64,000 nucleotides of DNA from a virus. This document shows, piece by piece, positions 1 to 8,764 of this stretch. The stretch spans positions 17,211 to 81,210 of the IMG/VR virus record IMGVR_UViG_3300034062_006954; one strand, given 5' to 3'. Numbering within the stretch: the first letter of the stretch is position 1; each line of letters opens with the position of its first letter. The notes beneath the pieces are model-generated. The model was not told the DNA's origin and made no database searches. It saw nothing but the letters and a program-made list of their open reading frames with translations. The translations under genes were made by a program, and so were the position numbers.

Positions 1-237
1 ACCTTTACCATCAGTTGTTGCACCACCTACACCCAAATATTGTTCAATAGCTCCCAATGTTTTAACTCCGAATTGATTATCGGCAGTGCCAGGATTTTTA
101 CCTGCTTTAATCAAAGCATTTTGTAAATCTTGGATTGTGTAGTTCGTTTGGGGTTGAGTTATTTCTGATAAAATTTTTGAGTTGTGTTTTCTCAAAATTT
201 CATATTTTTCACTTTCTGATATATATAATCTTTTCAT
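1..237 (-). CDS. Partial protein with N-terminal tag and peptidoglycan-binding-like domain
   Basis: The reading frame starts at 237 and stays open to the window edge, so only the first 79 residues are seen. The N-terminus (MKRLYISESEKYEILRKHNS) closely resembles that of the next gene (263-1342), then an ILSE site follows near residue 25. Residues 33-70 look like a PG_binding_1 repeat (IQDLQNALIKAG, FGVKTLGAIEQYLG). It reads as a paralogue of its neighbour and a virion or internal head protein that may contact cell wall. The function is inferred from the domain type only. Confidence 0.7.
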   Translation of the reverse strand, partial: MKRLYISESEKYEILRKHNSKILSEITQPQTNYTIQDLQNALIKAGKNPGTADNQFGVKTLGAIEQYLGVGGATTDGKG

Positions 238-262
238 ATTAATTTTAATAATTAGTTACTAT

Positions 263-1342
263 TTATTGCACTCCTTTAGCTTGTGGTGATGTTGCTGTGT
301 TTGTTGTTGTATTAGTTCCACCTTGAATTTTGGCCATTAAAGCATTAATTGTTGCCTGATCCATTTTACCTGATTGTGTTAATCCTAATTTTTGTTGTAC
401 TGCTGAGACTCTTGCACTTAAGTCACCTCCACCAGTATTAGTTCCTCCACCACTTGCCTTTTCTTTTTTACTATCTAAGGCTGAGTAATCTTGGGCATCA
501 ACAATACCATCACCATCACATTTATAATATCTTCTCTCTACCATTCCTTCCCACCAATATGTACCATCTGGTTGGTAAGTAATATTTTTTCCTTTCTTTT
601 CACTATATCTCTTATAACTTATAATAGTTTTTCCTTCAATATCCTTAACAGGTGTAATACCTTGAGATTTAGGTACACAAGGATAACTTTTCCAATTTTC
701 TGGTACATTAGCATTACTCGTTGAAGTTCCTGCATTTTTTGATACTTCCTCAGTCTTTTTAATTGCTTTACGTAATGGAATCTTAACACTATTTATCCAA
801 GCTTCACTTTTATAAAACTCATCAGACAATACTGACATTAAATCTTTATTATATATTTCTTTATAGTTTTGTATAACTCCACATAAATCAGGAATACTGG
901 CAATGGAACCTAATTGTTCTGCTATTTTTTTTGCACTATCATCTGTTGCATAACCACCACCTAAATAGTTTGTTGTATTAATTAAATTATTTAAATTTTT
1001 AGCAATATCATCTAATTTGTCACTATTTATTGCTGGTCCAACTTTGTTTGCTGTACAAAGTTCTCTAATATTTCCATTAAATGTAGGTCTATCATTACTA
1101 CTATATAATGCACCAATCAGTCCCCCAACAGTTCCACCGATAATCATACCTGGAACACCAGCAAACATACCCATTTGAGCACCAGCACCAGCACCTCTAA
1201 GAGTTGAACCAAGAGTACCTTGACTTAGTGCATCGTAGTAAGTAGCTTGTTCTTGCATCAAATATTGTTTTTTTGTATGACTTTCGTGTAACTTTAAAAT
1301 CCTTTCTTTTTCGGATTCATCTAAAAAATATAATTTTTTCAT
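263..1342 (-). CDS. Putative internal/virion protein with C-terminal peptidoglycan-binding-like domain
   Basis: 359 residues. Residues 1-25 are a charged tag (MKKLYFLDESEKERILKLHE) ending in an L-x-E site. Residues 45-85 are Gly/Ala-rich (AGAGAQMGMFAGVPGMIIGG), which resembles a glycine-zipper membrane segment. Near residues 307-335 there is a PG_binding_1-like repeat (VQQKLGLTQSGKMDQATINA). The tag, hydrophobic segment and wall-binding repeat together suggest an injected protein acting at the cell envelope, but this is inference. An ATATTTATAA motif lies at 1360-1368 upstream of the start. Confidence 0.65.
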   Translation of the reverse strand: MKKLYFLDESEKERILKLHESHTKKQYLMQEQATYYDALSQGTLGSTLRGAGAGAQMGMFAGVPGMIIGGTVGGLIGALYSSNDRPTFNGNIRELCTANKVGPAINSDKLDDIAKNLNNLINTTNYLGGGYATDDSAKKIAEQLGSIASIPDLCGVIQNYKEIYNKDLMSVLSDEFYKSEAWINSVKIPLRKAIKKTEEVSKNAGTSTSNANVPENWKSYPCVPKSQGITPVKDIEGKTIISYKRYSEKKGKNITYQPDGTYWWEGMVERRYYKCDGDGIVDAQDYSALDSKKEKASGGGTNTGGGDLSARVSAVQQKLGLTQSGKMDQATINALMAKIQGGTNTTTNTATSPQAKGVQ

Positions 1343-1407
1343 AATAATAATTTTTTTATTATAAATATCTTAAGATAATAAAAAATTTATAAATACAATA
1401 AATAAAG

Positions 1408-1431
1408 AACCCCATCTTTTAAAATGGGGTT
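1408..1431 (-). terminator. Intrinsic terminator-like hairpin after 1439-2530 gene
   Basis: Perfect inverted repeat of AACCCCAT around a short A/T loop, just after the stop codon of the gene at 1439-2530. The U-tract on the minus strand is weak. Confidence 0.6.
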
Positions 1432-1438
1432 ATATGAA

Positions 1439-2530
1439 TTAACCTAATTTATCTGGACCATTACCCTTTAAAAACTTATCCAATTCTGTTAAGTAAGGAT
1501 TTACACCTTTGGTAAGTTGAGTTGATGGTTCGTTTTTGATAAACCACATCACATCATTTGGATTATCAACTTTTGGTACAAAACCAGCAATAACTTGCCA
1601 ATCTCCAGCTTGTTTAAGTCCAGGGGCTCCCTTACCCGTTGATTTATATACAATCATATTATCACCCGTTGGTAATTTAATTTCCAAAACTTCCCTACCT
1701 GAAATATTGGTTCTATTAACAACTTTAACATCCTTCGGATTGAACTTCATTGTCTCAAGTTTCTTAGCTTTCCCAAATAATTTATCCAACTCAACTTCAT
1801 GTTTAGTTGTAATAAACCAATTTGATTTAACCCAACTTGGTACAGCATTAGGGATGTTTTTTACTAAATTCTGAGGTGAAAACTTATCAAGTACAACTTG
1901 TCTGAAATTAGTTCCATCAGCTAATTGTCTTGGTAATGTATTAATAACATCATCAATTTTTAATGTCTTATTTTGAAGTCCATCTAATACACTTAAAACT
2001 TGCGTCATAGGTATTTTATTACCACTAGCAGATTCTAAGTATTCTAAACCATTAAAAATTGTTTTATTCGTATTCATACTATTCAAAAAATTGGTATCAA
2101 AAGAACCACTCAATTTACTTAACATTTGATTAGATGGTGTACCAATATTTTTTACTAAATTTTTGTTAGAGAACTTATCAAGTACAACTTGTCTGAAATT
2201 AGTTCCATCAGCCAATTGTCTTGGTAACATATTAATAACCTCATCTACTTTTAAGGTTTTGTTATTTAAACCATCTAAAATAGTTGATATTTGAGTCATA
2301 GGTATTTTTTTACCACTTGCAGATTCTAAATACTCAATCCCATTAAAAATAGTTTTATTCTTATTCATACTACTGAAAAAATTACTATCAAAAATACTAG
2401 TCAATTTACTTAGCATTTTATTTGGTTGTACATTCATATTCTTCAGAAAGTTGAAGTTAATTTCTGAAACAACGTTTTTAACAAGTTTCGTTAAATCCTT
2501 CTCAGTTAATCTTATTATTTTTTTTCTCAT
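1439..2530 (-). CDS. Two-repeat putative internal head protein with N-terminal cleavage tag
   Basis: 363 residues, no known family recognised. The N-terminus (MRKKIIRLTEKDLTKLVKNV) belongs to the tag family also seen at 20998, 24883 and 25462, with a predicted cut after residue 23 (VSE). Two tandem repeats of about 105 residues follow (roughly 30-130 and 135-230), each with an FNGxEYLESASGxKIPMTQ core and a PRQLADGTNFRQVVLDKF core; the C-terminal 130 residues are unrelated. An ATATTTATAA motif lies at 2547-2555. The best guess is a capsid-internal protein; its biochemical function is unknown. Confidence 0.65.
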   Translation of the reverse strand: MRKKIIRLTEKDLTKLVKNVVSEINFNFLKNMNVQPNKMLSKLTSIFDSNFFSSMNKNKTIFNGIEYLESASGKKIPMTQISTILDGLNNKTLKVDEVINMLPRQLADGTNFRQVVLDKFSNKNLVKNIGTPSNQMLSKLSGSFDTNFLNSMNTNKTIFNGLEYLESASGNKIPMTQVLSVLDGLQNKTLKIDDVINTLPRQLADGTNFRQVVLDKFSPQNLVKNIPNAVPSWVKSNWFITTKHEVELDKLFGKAKKLETMKFNPKDVKVVNRTNISGREVLEIKLPTGDNMIVYKSTGKGAPGLKQAGDWQVIAGFVPKVDNPNDVMWFIKNEPSTQLTKGVNPYLTELDKFLKGNGPDKLG

Positions 2531-2565
2531 TATAATATTTTTTTATTATAAATATCAATGAGTAA

Positions 2566-3243
2566 TTAATATTTATTCCCCTTCTTTATATTTTCTAAAC
2601 CCCACATTGGTTGTAAATTATCCAATGACCAACACTTCTTAAACTCTTCATCCTCACTACCCTCAAATATAAATGATGAAATTGGTTTGATATGGTCAAT
2701 ATGCCATTCACCATAGTTATCCCAATTCATACCATCATTAAATTGTTTTTCTAAATGAACAATAAGTTGTTCAGGAGTATATCCCAATATATCAAAGTAA
2801 TGACCATACTTTTGTAAATTGTTTTCTTTTAATACAATGTATATCGCTGACCTAAAGTTGGAGATGAGTTTATAGAGGGGATCTGTATGTCTTTTGTGTT
2901 TTTGATATACTCTCTTTCTTTCTCTGTGTTTATCTATATTTTTTTCTCTCCATTCTTTATGATAGATGTTTAGTTTGTTTCTATTATTTTTTTGCCATTC
3001 AGAAAAATAATCTAATCTTTTCTGTCTATTTTTTTCATACCATTTTTTATCACTTACAGATTTACCACCCCTGAATTTCATACCTGGTGTACCAACATTT
3101 ACATTGTTTTCTTTTAATACTCGTAAGACTATGTGTTTTTTCAAACCTAACTTTTCAGAAATAGATGGACTACCCAACATCTCTTCGTTGTATAATCTAA
3201 TTATTTCTTTTACAATTGTGATATCTAATTCTATTTTTTTCAT
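2566..3243 (-). CDS. HNH endonuclease with DNA-binding N-terminus
   Basis: 225 residues. The C-terminus carries an HNH core (WHIDHIKPISSF, then WSLDNLQPMW and ENIKKGNKY). Residues 1-50 look like a helix-turn-helix of the type that reads a recognition site. The middle is very basic and aromatic. It sits between the major capsid gene and a structural gene, a typical place for a free-standing homing endonuclease in T4-like phages. Its target is not known. Confidence 0.85.
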   Translation of the reverse strand: MKKIELDITIVKEIIRLYNEEMLGSPSISEKLGLKKHIVLRVLKENNVNVGTPGMKFRGGKSVSDKKWYEKNRQKRLDYFSEWQKNNRNKLNIYHKEWREKNIDKHRERKRVYQKHKRHTDPLYKLISNFRSAIYIVLKENNLQKYGHYFDILGYTPEQLIVHLEKQFNDGMNWDNYGEWHIDHIKPISSFIFEGSEDEEFKKCWSLDNLQPMWGLENIKKGNKY

Positions 3244-3285
3244 ATAATATAAATATAAACATTATAGCGATTGTGTCAACTATAA

Positions 3286-3318
3286 ATAAAAAAAAGAGGG
3301 ACAAAAACTTGTCCCTCT
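3286..3318 (-). terminator. Terminator after major capsid gene
   Basis: Hairpin GAGGGACAAG / CTTGTCCCTC followed on the minus strand by a run of T, 20 bases after the capsid stop codon. A strong intrinsic terminator fits the high expression expected for this gene. Confidence 0.85.
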
Positions 3319-3340
3319 CGTCAATATTAACTAAGATTGA

Positions 3341-5221
3341 TTATCTCAATTCTTGTAAGTCGAATGTTCTAACACCATCAACTGTAATACGCCCATAAAA
3401 TCTATTATTCACCATTTTTTTAGCGTATCTAGTCATGATACCTTTGATTGGTGTAAAGTTGAATGGATTGTACATTGTTGGAGTTAATTGAAGTGGAACA
3501 TACGGAGCGTAGATGTAACCAGTATCAAGAAGTGATGTACCTTTATGTCCGATTAACACTTGGTTAGATGGGAAGTAAGGATCACGATATACTTGGTATC
3601 TACCAGCTAATGTACCCACTCTTTCAATACCCATATTGTATTGGTCTTGCTCAGGAGAAGCATTTGATACGTGGAAGTATTCCAAGTCATCAAAGATTGC
3701 AGAAACCTCAGAAGAAACAACAATCCAGTTAGCACCACCTCTAAGAGTTGATTTGTGGATTTGAGCAGAAAGTTGGTTGATAGCTGTAATCAACGTTTGA
3801 TTCCAGTCTTTTTGAGTGTAAACAGTGTTACCTGCAATTCTTCTCCATCCGTTGTAATCCCAACGTAAATTCCAAGCAGCACCTTTTCTAAGGTCACGAA
3901 GGATTTCTCTATCGATTTCAGCAGCAACTTGCTCAGAAAGAAGAGCAGTTAATTCAGCTTCAGCATCGATATTGTGGAATGCAGCAACGTCTTGAGCAAG
4001 TTCAGGAGACCATTGAGCTCTAAGTTTTCTTTCAGACACAGAAACAGTTACTGATTCAAGGTCAAAAGAAACCTCACCGATTTTATCTTCGAATTCAAGT
4101 TCTTCATATCTTCTCCATACAGCTGTGAAAGAAGTAGCAGAAGATGCTGAGAAAATAGTTGTACCAGTGTAACCATCTAAAGATGAATCACCACAATTTG
4201 CACAAGCAGGACAAGAAAGGTCAACTTCTAAGTAGATACAACCATCTTGACCACAAATGTTATCAAATGTTCCACCATTACCACGATCTGCTGATGTTTT
4301 AGAACCTGAAGTACCACTTGGGAAAACAGTTTGTTCTCTTGTTGATGTTGGATTTACAATACCTTTACCATATTGTTGAGTAACAACTCTGAACAATAAA
4401 TTAGGATAAGTATCAGTAGAAATACCCATAGTATCACAAGTATTTGTATCAGCAGAAATTGTGTTTCTGATAATTCTTAAGTCAGCAAGGAAAGTTTCAG
4501 AATCAACTTCATTTCCATCAGGACCGATTAACTTACCATAACCAGGGAAAGAAGTCCATCCACAAAGTTTCATAACTAACTTTCTAACGTTTGGTGTTGT
4601 TTCAGTGATTTGATAGTTTTCTAAAGAACCATTTACCCACTTCAACAAACCAGTATCTTGAGTGATAGCTGACCAACGACCTTTTGAATAGTCGAATAAA
4701 CCTGCAGGTTCTAAACCTGGTTCAGTTCCTTCATAGAATAAATCATAAAGATTTTTTGCATAAGCACCAGCACCTGTGTAACCAGCATTTGGATTTCCAG
4801 GGTAGTTACCAGGACTACCTACAGGAGAGTAGTGTTCACCTGAATAATCAGGGAAACCTTTTGCATCAAAAGTACCACCACTATAACCTTGGATTTTAGG
4901 TACGAAGTAGAACAATTTACCGATAGGTAAGTTCATAGCTTGTACAGATACGATGTCATTTGCTAACAATTTAGAGAATACTCTTCTTACGATTGGGAAT
5001 ACAACCGTTTCGAATGATCCTGAACTTCCATCAGAAGTTGCTTCGTTGATTAAGAAAGAAGCTTGGTTTTCATATAACTGAGCTACGTTTTCTTTTAGGT
5101 GGCCTCTAAGACCTTCAAGGAATCCTAATCTATCCCATTTGTTAATAGTATCTTCTTTGATAACTTTAAGGTGTTTCAAACCAATGTTACCAACAAGACC
5201 CGATTCTAATAATGCTCCCAT
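3341..5221 (-). CDS. Major capsid protein, T4 gp23-like
   Basis: 626 residues, slightly longer than T4 gp23. Assigned by the order terminase-portal-protease-scaffold-capsid and by gp23-like stretches: TVVFPIVRRVFSKLLANDIV near residues 70-90, WSPELAQDVAAFHNIDAE, and a C-terminal FTPIKGIMTRYAKKMVNNRFYG. The first 60 residues form a propeptide ending FLINE/ATSDG, an I-x-E site matching the position where T4 gp21 trims gp23. A cysteine-rich insertion (CPACANC near residue 340) is not typical and could be a surface loop. It is followed by a strong terminator and preceded by the scaffold gene. Confidence 0.93.
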   Translation of the reverse strand: MGALLESGLVGNIGLKHLKVIKEDTINKWDRLGFLEGLRGHLKENVAQLYENQASFLINEATSDGSSGSFETVVFPIVRRVFSKLLANDIVSVQAMNLPIGKLFYFVPKIQGYSGGTFDAKGFPDYSGEHYSPVGSPGNYPGNPNAGYTGAGAYAKNLYDLFYEGTEPGLEPAGLFDYSKGRWSAITQDTGLLKWVNGSLENYQITETTPNVRKLVMKLCGWTSFPGYGKLIGPDGNEVDSETFLADLRIIRNTISADTNTCDTMGISTDTYPNLLFRVVTQQYGKGIVNPTSTREQTVFPSGTSGSKTSADRGNGGTFDNICGQDGCIYLEVDLSCPACANCGDSSLDGYTGTTIFSASSATSFTAVWRRYEELEFEDKIGEVSFDLESVTVSVSERKLRAQWSPELAQDVAAFHNIDAEAELTALLSEQVAAEIDREILRDLRKGAAWNLRWDYNGWRRIAGNTVYTQKDWNQTLITAINQLSAQIHKSTLRGGANWIVVSSEVSAIFDDLEYFHVSNASPEQDQYNMGIERVGTLAGRYQVYRDPYFPSNQVLIGHKGTSLLDTGYIYAPYVPLQLTPTMYNPFNFTPIKGIMTRYAKKMVNNRFYGRITVDGVRTFDLQELR

Positions 5222-5261
5222 TTTGTATTTGTTTTTGTTTTTTAGCGAGTTTATTGATTTA

Positions 5262-6869
5262 TTATTTTAATTTTGACATTAAATCCTTCATTCTTAAGAA
5301 TTGTGGATTTTCGTAAGTTTTTGACTCAATCAAGTTAACAGCTGAACCAGTTGAAGGTGCTTTTGCAATTGTTCTTTCAATTGATTCACTTACTTGTTGT
5401 GGTTTAGAACTTGTTAATTCGTCTTTGATTGTTTTGTATAAGTTTTTAGATTCTTTGATTGTTTCTACAGAATCAAATCTTTTTAGAATATTAATTTTCT
5501 CTTGTTTTGAAGTAGAATGTTCAGTAAACAATCTTGTAGCGTATGCCAAGTTTGAGTTGAAAGTTGCAACTTCATTAAGTTTATTTCTAAAAATATTTAA
5601 TGCCTTTCTGTATTCTTCGTTTTTCTCTCTAAGGATTTCTAATTCATGCTGATTGAATGATTCTTCAATGTTTGTGTTAAATTTTGAATACGTTCTAGGT
5701 TTTGGTAAACCACCTTTTCTGAATTTTGAACCAGCTCCTAATGTACGTGAAGCTTCTTTAGTTTCCATTTTCTTAGGTGTTGTAACCATTCCCTCTTTAC
5801 GTTCTTTTCTGTGAGTTGGTTTGCCTTTGAATTCACCATCAAAACTTGGAGAATCTTTTTTATAGATATTTGCTTTTTTAGCACTACCAGTTCCCATCAT
5901 TTTGTTAGCGTTTTTACCAACTACCTTGAAACCACCATCCATATTTGGAGTTTTAGACATCTTATATGATTGTGCATTTCCGAAACCGATTCCTTTTGGT
6001 TTAGTTGATTTTTTAGATTTTTTAGATTCAAATAAACCTTCAAATTCTTCATCATCTTCTTCATCCATACCCATCATATTTTCATCTTCTACTTCAAGTT
6101 CATATATTGTTTCTTCGTCCATAGATGACATCATAGATTCAACATCATCATCTTCATACATAGACATCATATCATCATCTTCGTCCATATTCATCATACC
6201 TTCATCTTCCATTTCAAGTTCATATATTGTTTCTTCGTCCATTGACATTACATCAGACTCCATAGTCTCATAACCACCTTCTGGATAGTAATCCTCCTCA
6301 TCTTCTAATCCATCAAATTCTTCATCCATAAATTGATCAGCAAACATACCTTCTATATCTTCTTTTTCCATACCTTCAGAAACTACTAAGTATTCTTTGT
6401 CTGTTTCATTATCTTTGAAGATTGTGTTACCTTTTTTGTCTTTTGTAATAACAATTTCGTCATTTGGGTCTAATAAAGAATAAACTTTCATTACTTGTGA
6501 TGTTGGTGCATTTGTTAAGTCGATAACTTCTTCATCATCTTCCATGTCTTCGTCATCCATGTCATCATCGTCCATGTCCTCTTCATCGTCCATGTCATCA
6601 TCATCCATATCATCGTCATCCATTTCTTCATCATCATCATCAAACTCTACATCAGCCACATCAGTGTCCTCAAAGTCCATTTCTTCATCATCGTCTTCCT
6701 CAACCCCTTTTTTCTTTTTCTTACTTTCAAAAAGAGATTCCTTTACTAAATCTTTGATTTCTTGTTTCATAGTTGAAGCAAGTATTCCTTTTGCATTCTG
6801 AGCAACTGTTTCTTCCAAATTTTTCATTTGGATTATTGCCTCTTCAACAATTGATTTTTCGTTTGCCAT
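5262..6869 (-). CDS. Prohead core scaffolding protein, T4 gp22-like
   Basis: The start at MANEKS (6869) is preferred over an upstream ATG at 6899, which lies inside the leader; 535 residues. The N-terminal third is a long acidic run of DDD/MDD units. Residues 210-290 carry two copies of an MDEETIYELE unit. The C-terminal 110 residues are helical and charged, like gp22 cores. It lies between the protease and capsid genes as in T4. It should fill the prohead and then be degraded by the protease. The acidic part is much longer than in T4 gp22. Confidence 0.85.
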   Translation of the reverse strand: MANEKSIVEEAIIQMKNLEETVAQNAKGILASTMKQEIKDLVKESLFESKKKKKGVEEDDDEEMDFEDTDVADVEFDDDDEEMDDDDMDDDDMDDEEDMDDDDMDDEDMEDDEEVIDLTNAPTSQVMKVYSLLDPNDEIVITKDKKGNTIFKDNETDKEYLVVSEGMEKEDIEGMFADQFMDEEFDGLEDEEDYYPEGGYETMESDVMSMDEETIYELEMEDEGMMNMDEDDDMMSMYEDDDVESMMSSMDEETIYELEVEDENMMGMDEEDDEEFEGLFESKKSKKSTKPKGIGFGNAQSYKMSKTPNMDGGFKVVGKNANKMMGTGSAKKANIYKKDSPSFDGEFKGKPTHRKERKEGMVTTPKKMETKEASRTLGAGSKFRKGGLPKPRTYSKFNTNIEESFNQHELEILREKNEEYRKALNIFRNKLNEVATFNSNLAYATRLFTEHSTSKQEKINILKRFDSVETIKESKNLYKTIKDELTSSKPQQVSESIERTIAKAPSTGSAVNLIESKTYENPQFLRMKDLMSKLK

Positions 6870-6884
6870 TTTTTTTATTTTTTT

Positions 6885-6893
6885 TATAAATAT
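6885..6893 (-). promoter_or_regulatory. Late-promoter-like motif upstream of scaffold gene
   Basis: ATATTTATA on the minus strand 16 bases before the start codon, in the same position as copies before most virion genes. See the finding on the window-wide motif. Confidence 0.5.
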
Positions 6894-6976
6894 GTTCATT
6901 TATGAAAAATATTACTTTTGAGTAATATCAAAAGAATTTTTTTTATATACATAAATATTGAGGTTTTCACAAAAAT

Positions 6977-7006
6977 CAAAAGGGGACTCTTCCGAATCCC
7001 CCTTTT
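6977..7006. terminator. Bidirectional terminator-like hairpin
   Basis: AAAAGGGGGATTCGG / AGTCCCCTTTT-type stem between the scaffold gene and the small gene at 7028-7243, with T-rich flanks on both sides. Confidence 0.65.
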
Positions 7007-7027
7007 ATTTTTAAATAACTATAAAAA

Positions 7028-7243
7028 TTATTCAATTACTTCATCAATTTTACTTTCAACTATGGCGGTTATTCTCCAATCCATAGTATAATGTTCATAA
7101 ATTTTTGTGACTTTTGCTTCAACATCAGTTGGATTATAACCTAATACTAATTTTTCCAACTTAATTTTTTTAACTTTTCCACTTTCTTCATCAACTAAAT
7201 CTTCAGTAATTTTTGCAACGAAATATTTTTGTCCACTTTCCAT
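7028..7243 (-). CDS. Small DUF4494-like protein in head cassette
   Basis: 71 residues. The pattern of a YF-x-x-K start, a central basic stretch, then a T-(D/E)-x-E-A-K-V segment and a C-terminal I-x-A-x-x-E resembles DUF4494, a small family common in Bacteroidota phages and bacteria. The match is by eye and tentative. It sits between protease and scaffold genes, where T4 has gp67/gp68, so a core or assembly role is possible. Confidence 0.6.
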   Translation of the reverse strand: MESGQKYFVAKITEDLVDEESGKVKKIKLEKLVLGYNPTDVEAKVTKIYEHYTMDWRITAIVESKIDEVIE

Positions 7244-7267
7244 ATTTGAATTTTTTTTTTAATTTGT

Positions 7268-7993
7268 TTAATAACCCAAATAATCGTTAAGTCTTTTCAT
7301 TAAGTCAAGAGATTTGTTACCATTTTCACCAACATTTCTTTCCATTGCCATATTTTTATCATCGTCTAAATTTTCATCCAAACTTGCCCTATCTTCCTTA
7401 TTCAAAAATAGATATGCACCAGGCGTTGATGGTGATGATACCAAATCAAAACAAATTAATTCAAAATCATCTTGAACCTCATTTTGTTCCCCAACTTTTT
7501 TTAATGAACCAACACCACGAGAAGAAATACCTAAAGTTACACCCTGACGTAAATAATTTGCTGCCATATCTCCTTTAGTAGAAACAATTCCTCTTTCGTG
7601 GAAACCTGGACTTGTCAACAATTTTAGTTTTCCCATTAAAACAGGACCTTCCCACCATATTTCTGTTATAATATGAGAAACTCTATCTAAGTCTATTAGA
7701 GAAGATTCAGGGTGATTTAATTCAGATAAGGAAGTACCCTTTTGAATCATTTTTTTATAGTTTTCAGCTTCTCTCTTTAAAATACGTTCAGGATAAATTC
7801 TACCATTACGATTTGGTGTATTGAATTTTTGTAATACAGCGTAAAACTCAAATGGTTTAGAATGGTCTAAAAAGTTTTTAGACTCTTTAATTATTTTTGC
7901 ATTTTCTTCGTGAGATGGTGAAACGAATCCAGCATCCTCTTCAATTAAAATCCCCTTTCCGCTTTGACCAGGTTTTAATATTTTAAGTTCCAT
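7268..7993 (-). CDS. Prohead core protease, T4 gp21-like
   Basis: 241 residues of a U35/U9-type serine protease fold. The family pattern is visible: PNRNGRIYP near residue 60, the catalytic His in SELNHPES near 93, and the catalytic Ser in GISSRGVGS near 150, followed by ICFDLVSSPSTPGA. It should trim capsid, scaffold and internal proteins after L/I-x-E sites during head maturation. Many proteins in this window carry such sites at their N-termini. An ATATTTATTTATAA motif lies just upstream. Confidence 0.9.
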   Translation of the reverse strand: MELKILKPGQSGKGILIEEDAGFVSPSHEENAKIIKESKNFLDHSKPFEFYAVLQKFNTPNRNGRIYPERILKREAENYKKMIQKGTSLSELNHPESSLIDLDRVSHIITEIWWEGPVLMGKLKLLTSPGFHERGIVSTKGDMAANYLRQGVTLGISSRGVGSLKKVGEQNEVQDDFELICFDLVSSPSTPGAYLFLNKEDRASLDENLDDDKNMAMERNVGENGNKSLDLMKRLNDYLGY

Positions 7994-8028
7994 AATCTTT
8001 TATAAATAAATATCATTATTTTTGATAT

Positions 8029-8478
8029 TTATATTTCTGTGGATTTGTTCTTTTTTGTTAATGAAAAATTGAAGTATTCGTTTTTCAAAAAATTTTGATT
8101 GATTACATTTTTAGTAAGAGATTTAAGATTCTCTTTTAAGTTGGTATCTTTGAAATCTAAATTTTCTTCTTTCAAGAAAAGATTAATTTCTAAATTAAGA
8201 AAAGACTTTTTAGTTAAACTAATACCACTTGATCTCAAATCTAAATCAACAATAAAATTTTCTTTGAATAAATGATTATTTAGATTGTTATGAACTGAGT
8301 GTTTTATGGCACGTGATAAATTTAGAACAACACGATTCCAATTATCTGAATCTTTTTTTGGTTCTACCCAAGTCTGAATATTTAAATATATTGATTTTAG
8401 TTCGAAAGAGTCGACAGTACCATACGTAATTTTTGCTATTTTAAACCCTAAAATTTTAGAGGTTTTTCCTTTTTTCAT
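8029..8478 (-). CDS. Conserved-position head-cassette protein of unknown function
   Basis: 149 residues, no family recognised. It has a basic N-terminus and alternating beta-like stretches (FKIAKITYGTVDSFELKSIY, FIVDLDLRSSG). It lies directly upstream of the protease and in the same orientation, so it is probably co-expressed with head genes. Confidence 0.6.
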   Translation of the reverse strand: MKKGKTSKILGFKIAKITYGTVDSFELKSIYLNIQTWVEPKKDSDNWNRVVLNLSRAIKHSVHNNLNNHLFKENFIVDLDLRSSGISLTKKSFLNLEINLFLKEENLDFKDTNLKENLKSLTKNVINQNFLKNEYFNFSLTKKNKSTEI

Positions 8479-8572
8479 TAAATAAAATTTTACAATTGTT
8501 TATTTTAGAAAAAAGTAATTAAATTTGTTTTAAAAGTCAAAAAACAATAAATCATTATAAAAAACCATAAAA

Positions 8573-8764
8573 ATGTTAATAGTACAAGTAGATAACAAAA
8601 CCCCAATTGAAAAAGCTTTGAAACTATTCAAAAGTAAAGTTATTAAAACTAAATTGATGTCTGAATTGAGAAATCGAAAAGAATTTACTAAACCATCAAT
8701 AACCAAGCGTAAAACTAAGAATAGTGCAATTTACAGAGAACAAATGAAAAAAACTGAAAACTAA
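8573..8764 (+). CDS. rpsU: Ribosomal protein bS21
   Basis: 63 residues, the normal length of bS21. The family signature is clear: MLIVQV start, IEKALKLFKSKV, LRNRKEFTKPS and a basic tail ending in a helix (YREQMKKTE). It would join the host 30S subunit near the 3' end of 16S rRNA. It is the only plus-strand gene inside the head cassette, so it has its own promoter (leader 8479-8572), and its stop overlaps the end of the convergent 8761-9474 gene by four bases. Phage bS21 genes are known, and in Bacteroidota bS21 helps hide the anti-Shine-Dalgarno sequence. Confidence 0.9.
   Translation: MLIVQVDNKTPIEKALKLFKSKVIKTKLMSELRNRKEFTKPSITKRKTKNSAIYREQMKKTEN

Noticed and set aside
4684-4899. Plus-strand frame rich in His/Gln within the capsid gene
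   Set aside because: Antisense shadow of the capsid gene; composition follows from its codons.
6544-6801. Ser-rich plus-strand open frame
   Set aside because: It is the antisense of the acidic DDD repeats of the scaffold gene; the composition is explained by codon complement and no start signal is seen.
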